Shown here one piece after another: positions 36,689 to 50,042 of a stretch of 64,000 nucleotides of DNA. The stretch comes from Sitta carolinensis. Its lineage: Eukaryota; Chordata; Aves; Passeriformes; Sittidae. The position numbers and the translations under genes were made by a program. A model generated the notes under the pieces. The model was not told where the DNA came from and did not search any database. It was given only the letters and a program-made list of their open reading frames with translations. The stretch's first letter is position 1; each line of letters opens with the position of its first letter. The stretch is taken from positions 62,122,863-62,186,862 of the forward strand of contig CM063284.1 of assembly GCA_032173965.1 (NCBI GenBank). Direction: 5' to 3'.

Positions 36689-39600
36689 AGTAAATTTAAA
36701 AGTCTTTCAGTTGAAAAATAATATTTGCTTTAAGTAGCTGTGTTTGGGTTTTGCTCCCACACAATGCTTCACCACCTTCCCTGGCCCTGAGGCTGACTTT
36801 TGGAAAAAGAAGGTGGAAAATAGTAGAAGCAGAGGTCGCAAAGCCATGTGGTGAAGGGAGAGGCATGCTGGGCGTTAGCAGGAAGGATGTAAAGCAGAAA
36901 TTAAAACACTTGTACCTCACCCCGCTGCGACTGCTGAGACAAGGCATGTGTTAGAGATTAGCAATCAGCTTACTGGCACCCTTAGGCCCAAACCAGTGGG
37001 AAAATTTCTGGCAGCTTTGGTCAGTTTTGGAAGAGAGGTGGCTGGCACCCTTCTCTCTTGCTATACTGTAGACTGGTCATTATCATAATGATCAGAGCAA
37101 GGCTTCCCAGGTTGCCAGAAACCAGAGAAGTTAAAGGCTGCCTTCTGATTTTCCTTTTTCCATGCTCCTTTTCATAATTTGCAGTAAGGTGACCAGAGGT
37201 GAACAACTTTACAGCTCTGTCTTTTCTTCTCCCCTTAAACTGACTACTTTCCCTCTCATCCCAGCTGCTACCTACCAGGATAGTTTTCCACTGCCTCTCC
37301 TCCCTGGGCTACCTCCATTCCCATCTGCTGCATGCTGTCATTTTTTCCAACTCCACCCAGGCCTCGCCTCACTCTCTAGACTGTCCCAGAATTGGAACAA
37401 CTGCTTTTTTATCTATGATCAAAAACTATCATTTCAATCAATGATCTGCAGGCAAACAGCATTCTGAAGAGACGTCTAAATGATGGGTAGGTGCCTAGCT
37501 TCCTACTTCCTCTACTAGAAGAGAGGTATCATGAATTTCTCCTACTCCAGCCCTTGCTCATGCTGAAGCCTGAATGCATGCACATCAAAAAAGAAATTAA
37601 TTAAAGGATGCCTTCAGAGTTGCAGAGGCAAGGCTGTTGTCTTCTAGTCGGTAACCTGCAACTTGATTGTAATTACCCCGCTACTCACACAAATTCCTGG
37701 GAATTATATATGTACATGAACAGCGTAAGGAACCACTCTGTCCTTCTGCATAGCTATTTGTTGATAAACCTCTGACACTTGTCTTTCTAGCCTTAGTTCC
37801 CCACCCTCTAGCATTCTCTCAAGGGACTGGGCTACTGATTTTATGTAGATGACCTGTGTGTGGAGCAATCCCATGTGCACAGCCAGAATACACACATACA
37901 GACAACACACATACATGCACATGCTTGACAATATCAAGTCAGCAAGTGCCAGAACTCCAGATACCCCTGGTATCTTCTGTTAGTCCCTGTGGGAATGTTT
38001 TTTCTGTCATAGCATTTAATTACAAATGCTTCTGCTATTTTCCTCCCTTTCATCTCTGCCTTATTTCATACACAGCATGGGCTGTGCTCAATTACTGAGC
38101 AGCAACTTAATAAATACTTAGTTTTCTCCTTACTGCTCAATGTGTGGCCCCTACCTTTATTGATGGGACAACATTCAAGTCCTCTGGAAGGAGTGTTGAT
38201 TGCCTCATGAGCTTTTCTGTGTCCTCATCATTGCATGTGTATCTGTGGCTACACAAGTGCTTTAAGGTGCAGCTTGTTCTGATACCTGTTCTCAGCCCCC
38301 TGACAGTTCCCACTTACTGTTTTCATTCTTAGGATGGCTTTAGAGTAGAAAAATATGCCAGACAAAGCTGTGTAATCTGCTGTAAAGGGAGGTAGCTGTT
38401 TTGTTTTTCTGGTAGTGCATGTTCTGTTTTGTTAGGAAAGCTGTGGGTGAACAGCAAGGTATTTTATTCTGCATGCTTCAGTTCTGAAGAGAGAGGAAAA
38501 CTACCCCTTCTCAGAAGGCTTTTGGGATGGGAGGAGAGCTTTTACACAGGGCAGTGTGGGGCATCCTATTCTACCCAACGCACTCTCCCAAAACTGGAGC
38601 AGAGCTCTTGGGAAGCTCCCAAGCATGGCACTGGGCCATGACATCCCTACTTGGCCATCACAGAGCATTTCCTGGGAGCCAGCAGGAATGGTTCAGCACT
38701 TGGAGCTGAGCACTAAAAACCACTGGACTTGGTTTGAGAGCTCCTTAGCATGTAAGTATATAACAGTTGGGAAGATGAGGTGGGGAAGGAGTGGTGAGGA
38801 CTGTTGTGTTTCTTCTGTTCCAAGTTTTGTGTTCTCTTTGTTTGCAGTTGCCTGAACTCACATCTGTGCAGATCCTTATCCCTTTGGCATGCTTGGGCTG
38901 CTCACATTAAGGAAAAGGTGTGAGAAGACCACCTCAGAGTGCTGGCCAGCTTCAGATGCAGTTGCAACTGCAACCAGTTTGGCAGCAGCTGGATATTTTT
39001 GGCCACATCTGCCTGTGTTGGACACTGTTAAATCCTGGTGGCAGTCCTGGATCTGGGGCTCTGTAGAAAACTTCTGGCTCTTGCTGATAACTGTGCTGAC
39101 TCCTGAGTATTTTGAGAAGGCAGGCTCTTCGTGGTGCTGGCATATTCCCCTCAGAAGAAAGGGAATACTTTTGGTCCTTGTAGGACCACTGCCTGTAAGG
39201 AAGATCCGAGACACTGTATGGTATTGGACTTGATTGACTAAGAAGGGTAATGCATTCTGGACTGAGGGTAACAGAATAATTCTGCTTTTCCTACAGTTTT
39301 CTAGTCAGCAAAGTGTTAAAGATATTAGTGGTTGGATGGGCCTGAGGCTAGATCAGTATTTAGCATAAGCCCCTAGAAGGCTGTGGAGAGGCCTTTGAGA
39401 CAGCAATGGATGGTTGTAAGTGTGGGCTTATGTGTGAGGGCAACTGAAACTAGTAAGGAGGATGCCAGGTGCTAAGTGAAGGAGAATGAGTGTTCTTCCA
39501 TCAAGAGTTTTACTGAGGTTCTCCTTTACACCACCTTAGGAGAATGTTTTGTGTTTTAAAGGCCAGCTGGGGTATCCAATCTAAGACATTGTTGGAGGTA

Positions 39601-41762
39601 CATGACCTGATCCAAGTTTTCCAGAGCAGGTCATTAGACAAAGATGTGCACTCAGTCTCTTGAAGTGTGGGAGACACCCTTTAGCAGCCATCCTTTTAAA
39701 CATGGGAAAACATATTTACATGAGTGATGTCTCAATTTCACCACTGTGGGAAAAAATAAATACTCATTGCCCCAGCTGCTGTGGTGTGCAGCCGAGGCTT
39801 GGCAGGAACCGTGGTTCAGTCTCCTCTGAATTGCCAGCTCTCTGAGCAAACTCCATGTTATTGAAACAGAAGAATCTGTTTTCTACTGGGATTTAAAGCA
39901 ATTTGTGCTCAATGATGGGAGTTTTCAAGCTAGCAGATTTTGAAACTGTCTTTGATAAAACAGGAAGGAAGGGGATCCTAGGGCACAGAGATTTTGAGTC
40001 TGTGGCCTGGATTTGCTCATCGTGTGAGTAGAGGGGAGATCTGAAAGTTGTTTCAATAACCAGGCAGCAATGTTTGCCAAGGTAGGGACAGAGAGGCCAG
40101 CAGACTCCCCTGTAGCACTCACCATGTGAGCAGAAAGCAGTTGTGTTGTTGTATGTTCCCCTCATCACTCTGATGCTTGATTCCAGCCTTGAGTATCAAA
40201 AATCTGTAGCAACAAGTTTCTGGCCTTAGAAGGAGAAGGGCAAAGAGGTGGGATTGCAAGAGGCTTATAAGGTTATGTCGCACTAGCCAACTAATATTTG
40301 CCTTTGTTTCCTGAACAGCATATACCAAATTAGACTAGATTCTCTAGAAGTGCCACATGTGGGAAGCCTATATTGAAAGGCTATGTGAGAAGGCTGAATT
40401 GAAACTGAGAAATGCTTTATGGCCAGCAAACTTAGAAAAATAATAAATTTTTTTTTAAAAGAGGGCAGCTTGGTTCTGAACAGCAGCTTATGGCTTAAGA
40501 CCTGTAAAGGATAGACATAGGGCTAAAAAGCGTTGGTCTAGGTAAAGTATATTCTATATCTAGCCTTGGATTTGAGGCTGATTTTTTTGATAAGAACCAT
40601 CTTTAATGTAAAGCTGAAAAGATATATAAAGATTAAATAATTGGAAATAAAAGAAGCCTGGCCAAATTTTCTTATTTACATAGGCCCTGTAAATCTGCCT
40701 CTTGAGCTGTAGCTACTGATCTATTTTTACTTTCTTTGCTTCCCAGAGGCAAAAGTAATACCTCTATGCCAAAAAGGCCAATTTCCCAAGCACTTACCAA
40801 AATCAGCATGAGTTCCTCAATAGCCAATGTCACAGAAGTTGCATGTGTAAAATTTTAGAGGGTTTTTTCTAAGCATTGATGTTGCGGACAGAAAGGGGCC
40901 AACTAAACCCCAGGCCCTAGATAAGTTTGGATCGTTATCTGCACTTCATATTATGTTATAGTGATCTAGGTTCCTCTCTGCTTGATGTCTTTCCAGGATT
41001 CCCCTGTATTTGTTTTATCCTTGACAGGCTAGTGAACATCTACAGGCACTGTATCAAAAAGTTTGGAACGGCAACAGCTGAACATAATCTTCAGATAAGC
41101 GCAACATACCATGGCCACATAAAAATGGTCTCTCTCATGAACCGAAAAGTGAGATGTATAGCTCTGAAAAGCTTTTGACTTAGATTTCTCCCTAGAGTGT
41201 AATGAAGATCAAGTTATCACAGCTGTGATCCTGTAACATGGTGAGCTGAGCTATGGAAACTCAGGTATATACCTGTGGCTTGGCTACTCAGAGGATTTTG
41301 AGGCTTATGTTGAGAATGCCCTGATGGGAAGTATGCTGCCAGGGCTTCATGACTTCAGCCTTTCCCAGCTTAGCCAAAAGAGAAGAAATGAGTTGCACAT
41401 TCCACCCCTGATGCAGTATAAGCATACAAACAAATGTATCTATCTCTGCAGGGCCACATTCAGATGCACATGTTGGTTCCTCAGTGCCAGATCCTGCTAT
41501 GAACTCTAGCTCTGCATGCTGTTAGAAATGGCAGAAGGAGACAGATATCCGTATCTCTACACATGCACAGGGTTTTATCTTTTTTTGACCGGCAGCATAT
41601 GGTGATGTTCGCTTAATCCATAGAAAACCCACATACCCATACATGATGTAACAGGTATTTTCCTCACAGCATGCAAAACATGGTTTTAAACTGGGCTGTA
41701 TTTGTTCCCAGATTCTCTCAATTTCTGCTGCATAGATAGGCAGGTATGCTTGGTATTTTTGT

Positions 41763-41814
41763 TCTTTTTTTTTCCTTCTCTTTTTTTTTTTTTTTTCCTT
41801 TTTTAAATCCCCTG
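41763..41814. repeat. Poly-pyrimidine tract
   Basis: The run contains only T and C, including 17 consecutive T. On the minus strand it reads as an A/G tract encoding a lysine-rich nonsense peptide, which explains the open frame there. Confidence 0.9.
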
Positions 41815-43794
41815 GAAAACACATAAATAATTCAGAACACATGCTTTATGTCAACTGTTTCAATTATTTTATATCAATAAAGAGGGCAGAGGCAAACCCC
41901 AATTCAAACAAGCAAGGGGAGGAAGATGCATTGCAAAATGATGGCTGGGGTTATGCACAAATATATCTTTGACTGGAAAGCCCAGCTCAGAAATGTGATA
42001 CCTGTGTTTTAATGTTTGGGCACTGCGTGTTGCTGAGTGCACATAAAGAAAGTTGAGAGCCCTCTGACTGCATCTGCGCAGTCACTATTTGTGAGTTTGG
42101 GTCAGGATAGGCTTCCAGATGTTCAGAAATCCCACGCAAGTATGCGGTAACAATAGACTCCATTGGAGGGTGCTAAATTTCTTGGCATTCCCTAGAAATT
42201 CAGCCACTTATAAAATACGAAGCTTGGGTCACTTTTCATAAAGGGGAAGCCAAGTCCAAGCTCCTGAAGTCAGATGGGAGTGCTCTTTTCAATTGAAAAA
42301 GGGGTTGTGTTGGTCCTATAAGATGTCATCTTCCATGCAGATGTCGTTGTTTCATTTACTTTTCCATCTCATAGTTTCTTGACTCGTTAGCTGCTGAGAG
42401 AATTCCTGAAAATTGCTTCCTTTTTCAGCACACCTTACCCTGTAGTTCATGTAGTTCATGTCAGAGCCCTAGTCTCTCTATATAGAGATGTTCCCTCATG
42501 CCCCACTGACTGCGCTTCAGCATTGCTGAGAAAACCTGTCCCGAGTCCTCTACAGCTTCTTGGTTTATTCTAATAACTTCATGAGCTATATAATTTTGTA
42601 TATATTCTGACACAGTAGACTTATACTAATGTCTCTTTTACCATTGTGATAATAAATGTCACCACTGCTTGTCTACTACTCAAGTCCTGGCATGAACTGC
42701 AAAGCTAAAGACAGCAAAACAAACTAGGTAATACCCTAGGTTGTCATGTCCACAGCATAGAATACAGCAGGACAATTCCATCTTTTAAAAGACCCATTCC
42801 TGAGGATTATTTATTCGCCCTTTTTCAACAACCTATTTGAAGGACAAGTCACCAGTGTTGCTGTGAATATCCTGTCCCAGTATCTCATTTCTCTGCAGTT
42901 AGAAGACTCCCCTCATGTCCAGCACAGCTGTCTTTGATGTAAATCTTGTTCCCTCCTCAACGACCACAGAAGCAATCAGTAACAATCTTTTATGCACCAG
43001 AGAGATGGGGGACCCCGTAACAGAGATGCTTCTGATGTGGTTATGTGGAACCAGAATTCTGGAGGTCTTTCTCTGCCTCAGATTTGTTTTATACCTCAGA
43101 GAAATCTGTTAGTCTCTATGTTTTAATACCCCAAAAGGGTGCTGTGAGGATACATTCATTGGTGTTTCCTGGGGCATTCAGATACTGCACTGACAGAGGC
43201 TACGTAGGCGAACAGAGAGAGAAAGCGGGCATACTTATATTAATCTGGTAAAGGAAAGATATTTAACTCAGCAATGCTCCCAAACAGATGTCAAAGACTA
43301 TATTATCAGCATGTCTCTTATCTCTGGAATTTTGTTTTGTGCTGTCCTACTTTACTGATTGTTTTGTGGTTTGCTTTGCAGCTTCCTGGAAAGGAGAATT
43401 TTAAGAACAAGAACAGAAAAAATGCCTGGTAATAGTTGTAGCTGGCTCTGCCTGTCTGAGCTATGACAGCCAACAATATCACCTGCTGATGATTTACAGA
43501 TTCCTGGGAGATGTGTTGTTGAGTCTCAAAGAACAGGAACAAAAACAACTTGCTCAAATTGCTTCCCGTGAAACAATATAATGTATCCACCCGCTTCATG
43601 CACTCCTAATTTAGGACACGTGTAGTGTGTAATGAACTGGCCAACTAATTATGTTGCTGTAAATCTCGTTCCCCACCTTACAAAACACCCCTGATTGACC
43701 CCTTTTTCATGATAGCTCAGTGCAACATTTCCAGTCCACTTCTTGAGATGGAAAAAAATTGCACTAGCCACTTGCAAAAGCACTTCTCCAGAGA

Positions 43795-44215
43795 GAAAAA
43801 TACAACATTTTGTTGTTTTTATTTAATTGGGCAGCATTTTCAAGTTCTGTGAATCACTTATGCTTCCCTTTAAATTGTGGCCATTATTTATTTATCCCTC
43901 TTTGAACACAATAACTTAATTAAGAAACTAATCAGCAGTGTCAAACTGATTTTTCAACTCACCCTTATCACTGAAAGAAATTTATGAATGCATAATACAA
44001 GAAAGGTCCTATTATCTAAAAATCTTTCTACTAAAAGCTTTTGGCATATAAAAAGTAAGACTTGAAATTCCGCACTAAATTTATAATGTAAATATATGAA
44101 CATTATTTATAGACTCTGAAATGTACCCCAACAGAATCCAACAAGTTTGTCTGAAATATTTATTAAAAATAAAATTGTTACAAGTTTAAAGGATTGAATT
44201 GTCTAATTTGGAGTC
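43795..44215. other. AT-rich block with homeodomain-type cores (candidate only)
   Basis: The block has TTTAATTGGG, ACTTAATTAAG, AACTAATCAG and several TTTAT/ATAAA cores, with no repeat signature and no reading frame. It could be a conserved non-coding regulatory element. The same words also arise by chance in DNA this AT-rich. Confidence 0.2.
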
Positions 44216-45264
44216 TGAAGGACAGATTGTAAATGTACCTGTATAAGAGAGAGAAGTTTAATGGTTTATGTTGTCTCTTCTGTCAGTGGAGAGAGGTTGG
44301 CATGTACTATTTTCTTAGGTACTTATCTTTGGATGGAAATTTATTGGCTGATCATCTCAGCAGGGCATTAACAGGATGTCTGTAGTTAGTCATCATCATC
44401 ATCTGTTATTCCCAGTTCCCTTGGCTTCAGACCAAGAGAATAATTCTGAATGCTACCTGGGACAGAGGCACCTGGGGCAGAAAGCAACCAGATCCCAAAA
44501 GGAGAGCTCCTTCTATGCACTCTTGCTCAACCCTGGGAACTGAACTGCTGCTAGCTGTCTAACAGGACAGATTCAATAGGACTCTCTCCTCTTCACCAGC
44601 TGTGTGCTGGGTGAAGGTCAGCACTAGAGGAACTAGTTCATAAGCCCTAAATGCCTTCTGGGGTAGGATGGCTCCAAGGTGTTTGGCCCAATGTAGCCAA
44701 AATATTTATATTTCTGGACATGTTCAGGAGATGAATTAAAGGTGCCTGAGTAACTGCTCTGGAGGAGAACTGAGTGGTTAGAGGAGGGACAGAATATCCA
44801 TTGCTATCAGGCCTCTCCACCTATCCAAGTGGCACAGTGGGCACCTAACCGCAAATTTGGATCCAGTCCTTTGTCCTCCATGGACAGGTAGAGATGAAAA
44901 TTTGTTCTATCCAAAAGTGGGCCTAAAATTAGGGTCTGATTTCTGGAATTAATGAATGGCACATGAGAAGCCTGGTTTTCTATGGCTTTGGATCTTGAAA
45001 CTGGATTAACCTGTATCTAAGAAGGTATGAACTCTATTCCAAGGTTTGCCTGCAACTGAAAAACTCCTCAAAGTGCTTGCCTCTGGGGATTCTTTGGTGA
45101 CTAAAAATACAATGAAATAGTTCTTAGAGGTCTCTTTCATTAAAAGAACTACAATTTTTATCTTCCTTCTTACTTTCACATGATTTGTGGGATTTAATCT
45201 TTTACCTTCCAGTTCTCTAGAAGCTGGCTTGAAATGTGCCAATAGGCTCAAAAGGCTGGGGTGC

Positions 45265-45288
45265 GGGGGGGAGAGAGAGAGAGAGAGG
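45265..45288. repeat. G run joined to a (GA)n microsatellite
   Basis: Six or seven G lead into about eight or nine GA dinucleotides. This is a small purine-only microsatellite. Confidence 0.9.
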
Positions 45289-45694
45289 CTGGCATTTAGA
45301 GCTTTCCTGGGAAGTAAAATTAAAATGTAGAGTCTGTCCTATCAAGCTTCCTGTATCCCCAAGGGATGGGCTGAGGGAAGTATGACATATTAAGGACTCA
45401 CATTGGAAAGAGCAGGTAGTTTTTTAGCAACTTGAGGAGCCCCCCAGTTCAGTTTGCCACTACCTACACTGCTGCAGTCTATTGAGTTTTCACAAAGGTG
45501 TGATGCAGGAATTAATGTCCTCACAGTTTCTGTCACCCCGTTTGCTTGGTTATTTGTTATATACTCCACATGAGATCTGCAGGGAAAAGAGATATAAAGA
45601 TGAAAAGAGAGGACTGCCATTTTTTCCAGGAAGAGCAGATTGCAAGACTGTGGCATTTTTCCCACACATCTTGAATAGTTTTGTGCTTGGGCTT

Positions 45695-45990
45695 TTTGAG
45701 GAGTTTTTAATTAATTTATTGTTTAAATAACTGTAATGAGAAGAGCCCCTGCCACACTAACTCTAATGAGGATTGCATGTGCTCTGTGTCTTTCTCGTTG
45801 TGGCCTGTATAATTTAAATATCTTAGCCAACATGTGCCGTGGCAGATTTCACTTATATCTGCTTAAATTAAAGCTTGTCAGTTTAGGAGCTAAGAAGAAT
45901 GCAAATATTTGAGAGATATTTGACATTCACTGCTGAAATCATTGCACTAAATATCTGGCATCAATGACATTACTTGAGAAGGGTTAGAAA
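45695..45990. other. AT-rich block with homeodomain and forkhead-type cores (candidate only)
   Basis: TTTAATTAATTTATTGTTTAA is followed by several TAAT cores and TTTAAATATCTTA within about 300 bp of unique sequence. A TTGTTTAAATA word fits a forkhead-type site. This is a composition-based suggestion only. Confidence 0.2.
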
Positions 45991-46651
45991 TTCTTGCTGT
46001 GTGTTGTACAGGCTGGACATTCTGGACTTCATAAAGAAAAATGTACTTATCCTTATGTGTTCATAATTAAGGTCTCCACCAAAATTTCAGCTTGTTTTTC
46101 TTCTATATTTTCTCTGAGCAATATGTGATTGAGTATCTCAAAGTTGCTGCTAGGAGAACAAACAGTACCAATATCTCAGAAGTAGCTGGAGTAATAGCAC
46201 GATTTAGCTGTAAAAGGAATGGCATTTCCTTATGTTCTCATCCCCTAGAAATGCAAAGGAAGATGGCGCTAAGTTGGAAGAGTCTGATGGAACCTTGGAC
46301 ATTTGAACAGCTCCAGGAGATGAAGATTAATTTCCTGTGCATGTGTATTTTTCCTATTATGTGTCACTGTATCAAAACACCACACTATTTGTAGTATGTA
46401 CGGTGTGCAAACTTTCTATGCTGAAAAGTACTGGCTTGTTGACACACTGAAGTCAAAATCAGATATTAAAATAGAGTTATTAGACATCTAGGTGTAATCT
46501 CAATTGTAATGTAATTGTAGTGGTACTTAATTGGGCATTACAAAAGGCAGAAGAACACAAATATTCCAATACTGAGACAGACTCCTTGCACCAATTATAG
46601 AGCTGCTTTCTTTTCTTAACAGGATCAGTTAGTATGCAAACAATATCAGAG

Positions 46652-46978
46652 AATGTATGATCACAGGATAATTGAGTAGAAAACATCTTAGGAGGTTTCC
46701 AGTCCAACATCCTGCTCTAGACAGTATCTGCCATAAGATGAGACCAGGCTGCTCAAAGCTTTATCTAAGTGGGCCTTGAAAACCTCTCAGGAGGCTGTAC
46801 AATCTCTGGGTAACTCTCGGTGTCCCCAGGGGAAAAATAAATATCCTAATAACTAGTCCAGACTGCTTTCCACTTATGCCTTGCCTCCCCACAACACACT
46901 GCTGTGGAGAGCTTGACTTTTGTCTTGGTGATCTCTTTGCTCAGCAGCAGGGTGCTCTGCTGACTACCCTCTTCTGGT
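46652..46978 (-). mobile_element. CR1 LINE 3' fragment, minus strand
   Basis: The plus strand reads, in order, GATCACAGGATAATTGAG, CTTAGGAGGTTTCCAGTCCA, AGATGAGACCAGGCTGCTCA, TTGAAAACCTCTCAGGAGG and ACTTATGCCTTGCCTCCCC. This is the reverse complement of a CR1 3' end: the tail of ORF2 plus the 3' untranslated region. On the minus strand the frame over 46846-47028 includes CCGEARHKWKAVWTS, which I read as a degraded form of the CR1 stretch RDKGHKLKQERFRLDI. The copy is 5'-truncated and mutated, so not functional. Confidence 0.85.
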
Positions 46979-49286
46979 GACTGAGATGCAAAGAGGAAGA
47001 CTCGATGGTCCGACATCTTACATAGCATAAAGGCAAGTAATGGCTGTTAAATACGGCATTTCCTCTTCTAAAGTCCATGTACTGATCTGCTCCCTTACTC
47101 CAATCACTCCTTTAATTTTTTTGTTTAACCTCAGACTGGTAGGTCTACTGTTCAAAGATTTTGAGAGGTAGGGAGAACATTTTCTTTGATCTCTGTTGAT
47201 TTATGTTGTTTGCAGTTAGAAACAGGACAAAACACCGCTTTCCCCAGAGAATTGTAGTGTTCCATTTTCCACAGTTTATTCCCTGTTTCCTTCAGGATCT
47301 GACTTTTAGCCATAATCTGTCTTATTAATTGTGAAACTTTGTGTGTGTGGTGGCACATGCCCTGAGCACATCCTACTCTGCACAATCCCATCAGAGTCAA
47401 GGAGAAGAGTCATGAACTCAGCTCTTGGCCCTGCTACCTGTTCATTCTAACATGTGTCGGCTCCAATTATTGTCCCTTACACATGCAGGCCACTGCCATG
47501 TCCAGGTTACCAAATTTGAAGGAGCAGCAACCTGCCCCTGTACCAGCTAAAAACAGCCTAGGTGAAGGTCAGATCTGTCATGCTGAGCTATTTTTAATTT
47601 GAGAGACACTGCAAAGAACTCAGTGGGACAGAACACTGGTGGGGAAGATGGAGTTGACAGAACTGAGCCAACTTTTGTAGCATTTGAACTTTCTTGTAAG
47701 GGAATTTCTTTTGTGTTTGAATTCAGGGCAGGTCCAAGTGGAGGTCTTACTCAATCCAGCAGAAACCATGTGGAGGAGTGGATTCCTACGCCCTAAAACA
47801 CTGTGCAACCATAACACTTTGACTACACTTCATGCTGTGGACTCACCTCTGTGATCCTCTCCCTTTCCTCCTGCTTGCCCAGTTTCAGGTCTGGAACAAT
47901 TCCTGTTGGCAGCTTCCTGTAGCACCAGAATGCTGAATGTTTCAGGCTGGCTGGTAAATCTTCACTTTTTGAATACGAAAATTTGCATATAGAAAAATGA
48001 AAATTCATGGTACTGCTCCATGGGCTTTCCAGAACTGCTGTTTGCTGTTGCCTGAGCCCCTGTTAGTGAAAAGCTTAGGAAGGGTTCAGAAAATTCACAC
48101 ACTCAGGGTGTCTCTGCACTTTGTTCCACTGATGGTATTCAATTAATTTGTTTCCTCTGAAGAGCTGGACAGGCTTTCTCCAGATTTGATGCTGCACATT
48201 AATGTTTATGCATAATGTGGCTTAAAGAAAAGATGAATTGGTGAGCAGTCTGGAAACCTGAGGCACATTGCCCTTTTGAGTAATGATTCTGCATATGGAA
48301 GGGGGAGGAAAGCATTGCCATAGGGTCTCTATGACCTGTTCATGGGTAAATAATTATTTAGGAAACATTGATTTGGAATGAAAAGTCAGCTCAAAGGCCT
48401 GACAGTTATACAGCAGTCCACAGGGTTAATCTGGAAAGGTTGTGAAATCAGTCAAAAATAAAATTAATCTCTGAACAGAACTGGCCTGGTGAAGTTTTTA
48501 TTTTGAGAAATGGGGAGAAAAACAAAGCATTGTTGATTGCTGTGGGTGGAGAAAAGCATCCTTCAGGCTTTCGACATTTTTAAGACATAATGTTGTACAT
48601 CAGATTAATTAACTCCAATGCTCTATATAAGCACAGGAACAACATTTTTGTGAGTGGTGAGTGGGTAAGTTGTCTGAGCATTTTCAGGACAGAAGACTTT
48701 AAAATGGACTCATCTAAACTTTTATGGCATGCCATATTAGCCAGCAAAAGCTGGAGAATTGGGCAAGGCACCTAGGAAGTCAGAGGCTTCACAATCTTTA
48801 TTATCTCAGATTTTTCCTGGCTCCTGGCTCCCAACTGAAGAATTAGGATAATGCCATGGTTCAACTGACAGTGTCTGTTTTACTTATCCTCAGTTTAGAG
48901 TTTAGATTTCTTTGTAATAAGATATAGTTGACCCAATTGTAGCACTTGTGAGAGAAAGAGGGTTCCTTTTACCCTTTTTATCCATAAAGGAAAAGGTGAC
49001 TTCATAGAAGAGGTAGGGTATGGCAGACAGGAAGGAGTAACCACTTAGTAAAAGACACTTCCAGTGAACAGGCTGGGACATAATGAATAAAACAAGAAGT
49101 AAATTCATAATTAAGTGTCTTTGGGATGGGAGGAAGCAGCTTCATGAGGACCAGGACTGGTTATGTATGGCCTGCTCTGGTCCAAAGATTGACTGAGCTG
49201 AATGAAACCAAGATACAGGCATCCCTGCAAGGATGCAGTGGGCAGGGGATAATGGATTTATGTCATCAATATTATGGTGATTATGT
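46979..49286. other. Non-coding stretch between two CR1 copies
   Basis: Open frames are 82 codons or shorter, with no recognisable product. No low-complexity tract of note was seen. The section just before the next CR1 (49100-49286) shows no clear CR1 similarity, so that element is 5'-truncated near 49287. Confidence 0.65.
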
Positions 49287-49307
49287 TTGACCTAGTCAGT
49301 CTAATTT

Positions 49308-50033
49308 GTGAAAAACTGGCTGGATGGTCTGGCCCAGAGTACGGTGCTGAATGGAACTAAATCCATTTGGCAGCAGGTCACCAGTGGTGTTCCACAGGAA
49401 TCAGCGTTGGGGCTGTTCCTGTTTAATGTTTTTATTGGTGATTTGGACAAGGGGGCTGAGTGCATCCCCAGTTTGTTTGCAGACAACATCAAGTTAGGTG
49501 GGACTGTTAGTTTGCTGGAGTGTAGGAAGGCTTCACAGACAGGTCTTGGAGGACTGGATCAATGGTCTGGGGCCAGTTGTGTGACCTTCGGTAAGGCAAA
49601 GTGCTGAGTCCTGCACCTGACTCACAAGAACCCAAGTCAGCACTACAGGCTTTGGGCAGAATGGTTTGAGAGCCGTCACTCTGAGAGAGTAGAAAGGGAC
49701 TTGCACGTGTGGTTGACAGATGCTGAACATGAACCAGAGGGTGCCCAGGTGGCCAAGAAGGCCAATGGCATCCTCGTCTGTATCAGCAACAGTGTGGCCA
49801 GCAGGACCAGGGCTGTGATTGTCCCCCCACGGGTGAGGCCATGTCTCAAAATCTGTGTTCAGTTCTGGGCACCTCACTTCAAAATGGGCATTGAGGGTCT
49901 GGACCATGTACAAAGCAGGGCAAGGAAGCTGGTGAAGTGTCTAGAAAACCTGTTTTTTGAGGACCGGCTGAGAGAGCCTGCAGAAAAGGAGGCTTGGGAG
50001 GGGAGGACCATATTGCTCTCTACCACTGCCTGA
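49308..50033 (+). pseudogene. Broken CR1 ORF2 (reverse transcriptase) remnant
   Basis: Two open segments remain. The first (49308-49607) reads VTSGVPQESALGLFLFNVFI and then FADNIKLGG. These are the conserved finger/palm blocks of CR1 reverse transcriptase, where the consensus is VTSGVPQGSVLGPVLFNIFI and FADDTKLGG. The second catalytic aspartate of the FADD box is replaced by asparagine. The frame stops at 49605-49607 (TGA), where CR1 normally has TGG. The second segment (49701-50033) reads QVAKKANGILVCISNSVAS and VQFWAPHFK, matching the next CR1 block. Endonuclease and ORF1 are absent. The copy cannot encode an active enzyme. Confidence 0.9.
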
Positions 50034-50042
50034 AAGGAGGTT

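Larger units (their letters stand above)
36520..43790. other. Non-coding stretch, no gene seen
   Basis: The stretch holds a G10 run at 36679-36688, a pyrimidine-rich section at about 37205-37375 and an ACACA-rich segment near 37890-37925. It also has a C/T tract at 41763-41814 and a 9-bp duplication (TGTAGTTCA twice) at 42441-42458. Overlapping open frames of 112 and 114 codons lie on opposite strands at 38876-39233. They have no recognisable domain. No transposable element was recognised. Confidence 0.6.
44216..46651. other. Non-coding stretch, no gene seen
   Basis: Open frames are 100 codons or shorter and encode nothing I recognise. The stretch holds a CATCATCATCATC run near 44393 and the G/GA tract at 45265-45288. 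An AT-rich block at 45695-45990 is listed separately. Confidence 0.6.

Noticed and set aside
38876..39233. Overlapping frames of 112 and 114 codons, considered as a possible exon or transposon remnant
   Set aside because: No recognisable domain, no convincing splice sites around a single frame, and both strands are equally open.
41522..41842. 106-codon minus-strand frame with a lysine-rich run
   Set aside because: The run is the translation of a poly-pyrimidine tract read in complement.
42475..42488. TCTCTATATAGAGA palindrome
   Set aside because: Short, AT-rich and without context. Chance is the simplest explanation.
44380..44950. Segment with CACCTAAC and GGTGCCTGAGTAACT words that recall old reptile repeats
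   Set aside because: The similarity is too short and scattered to assign to any family.
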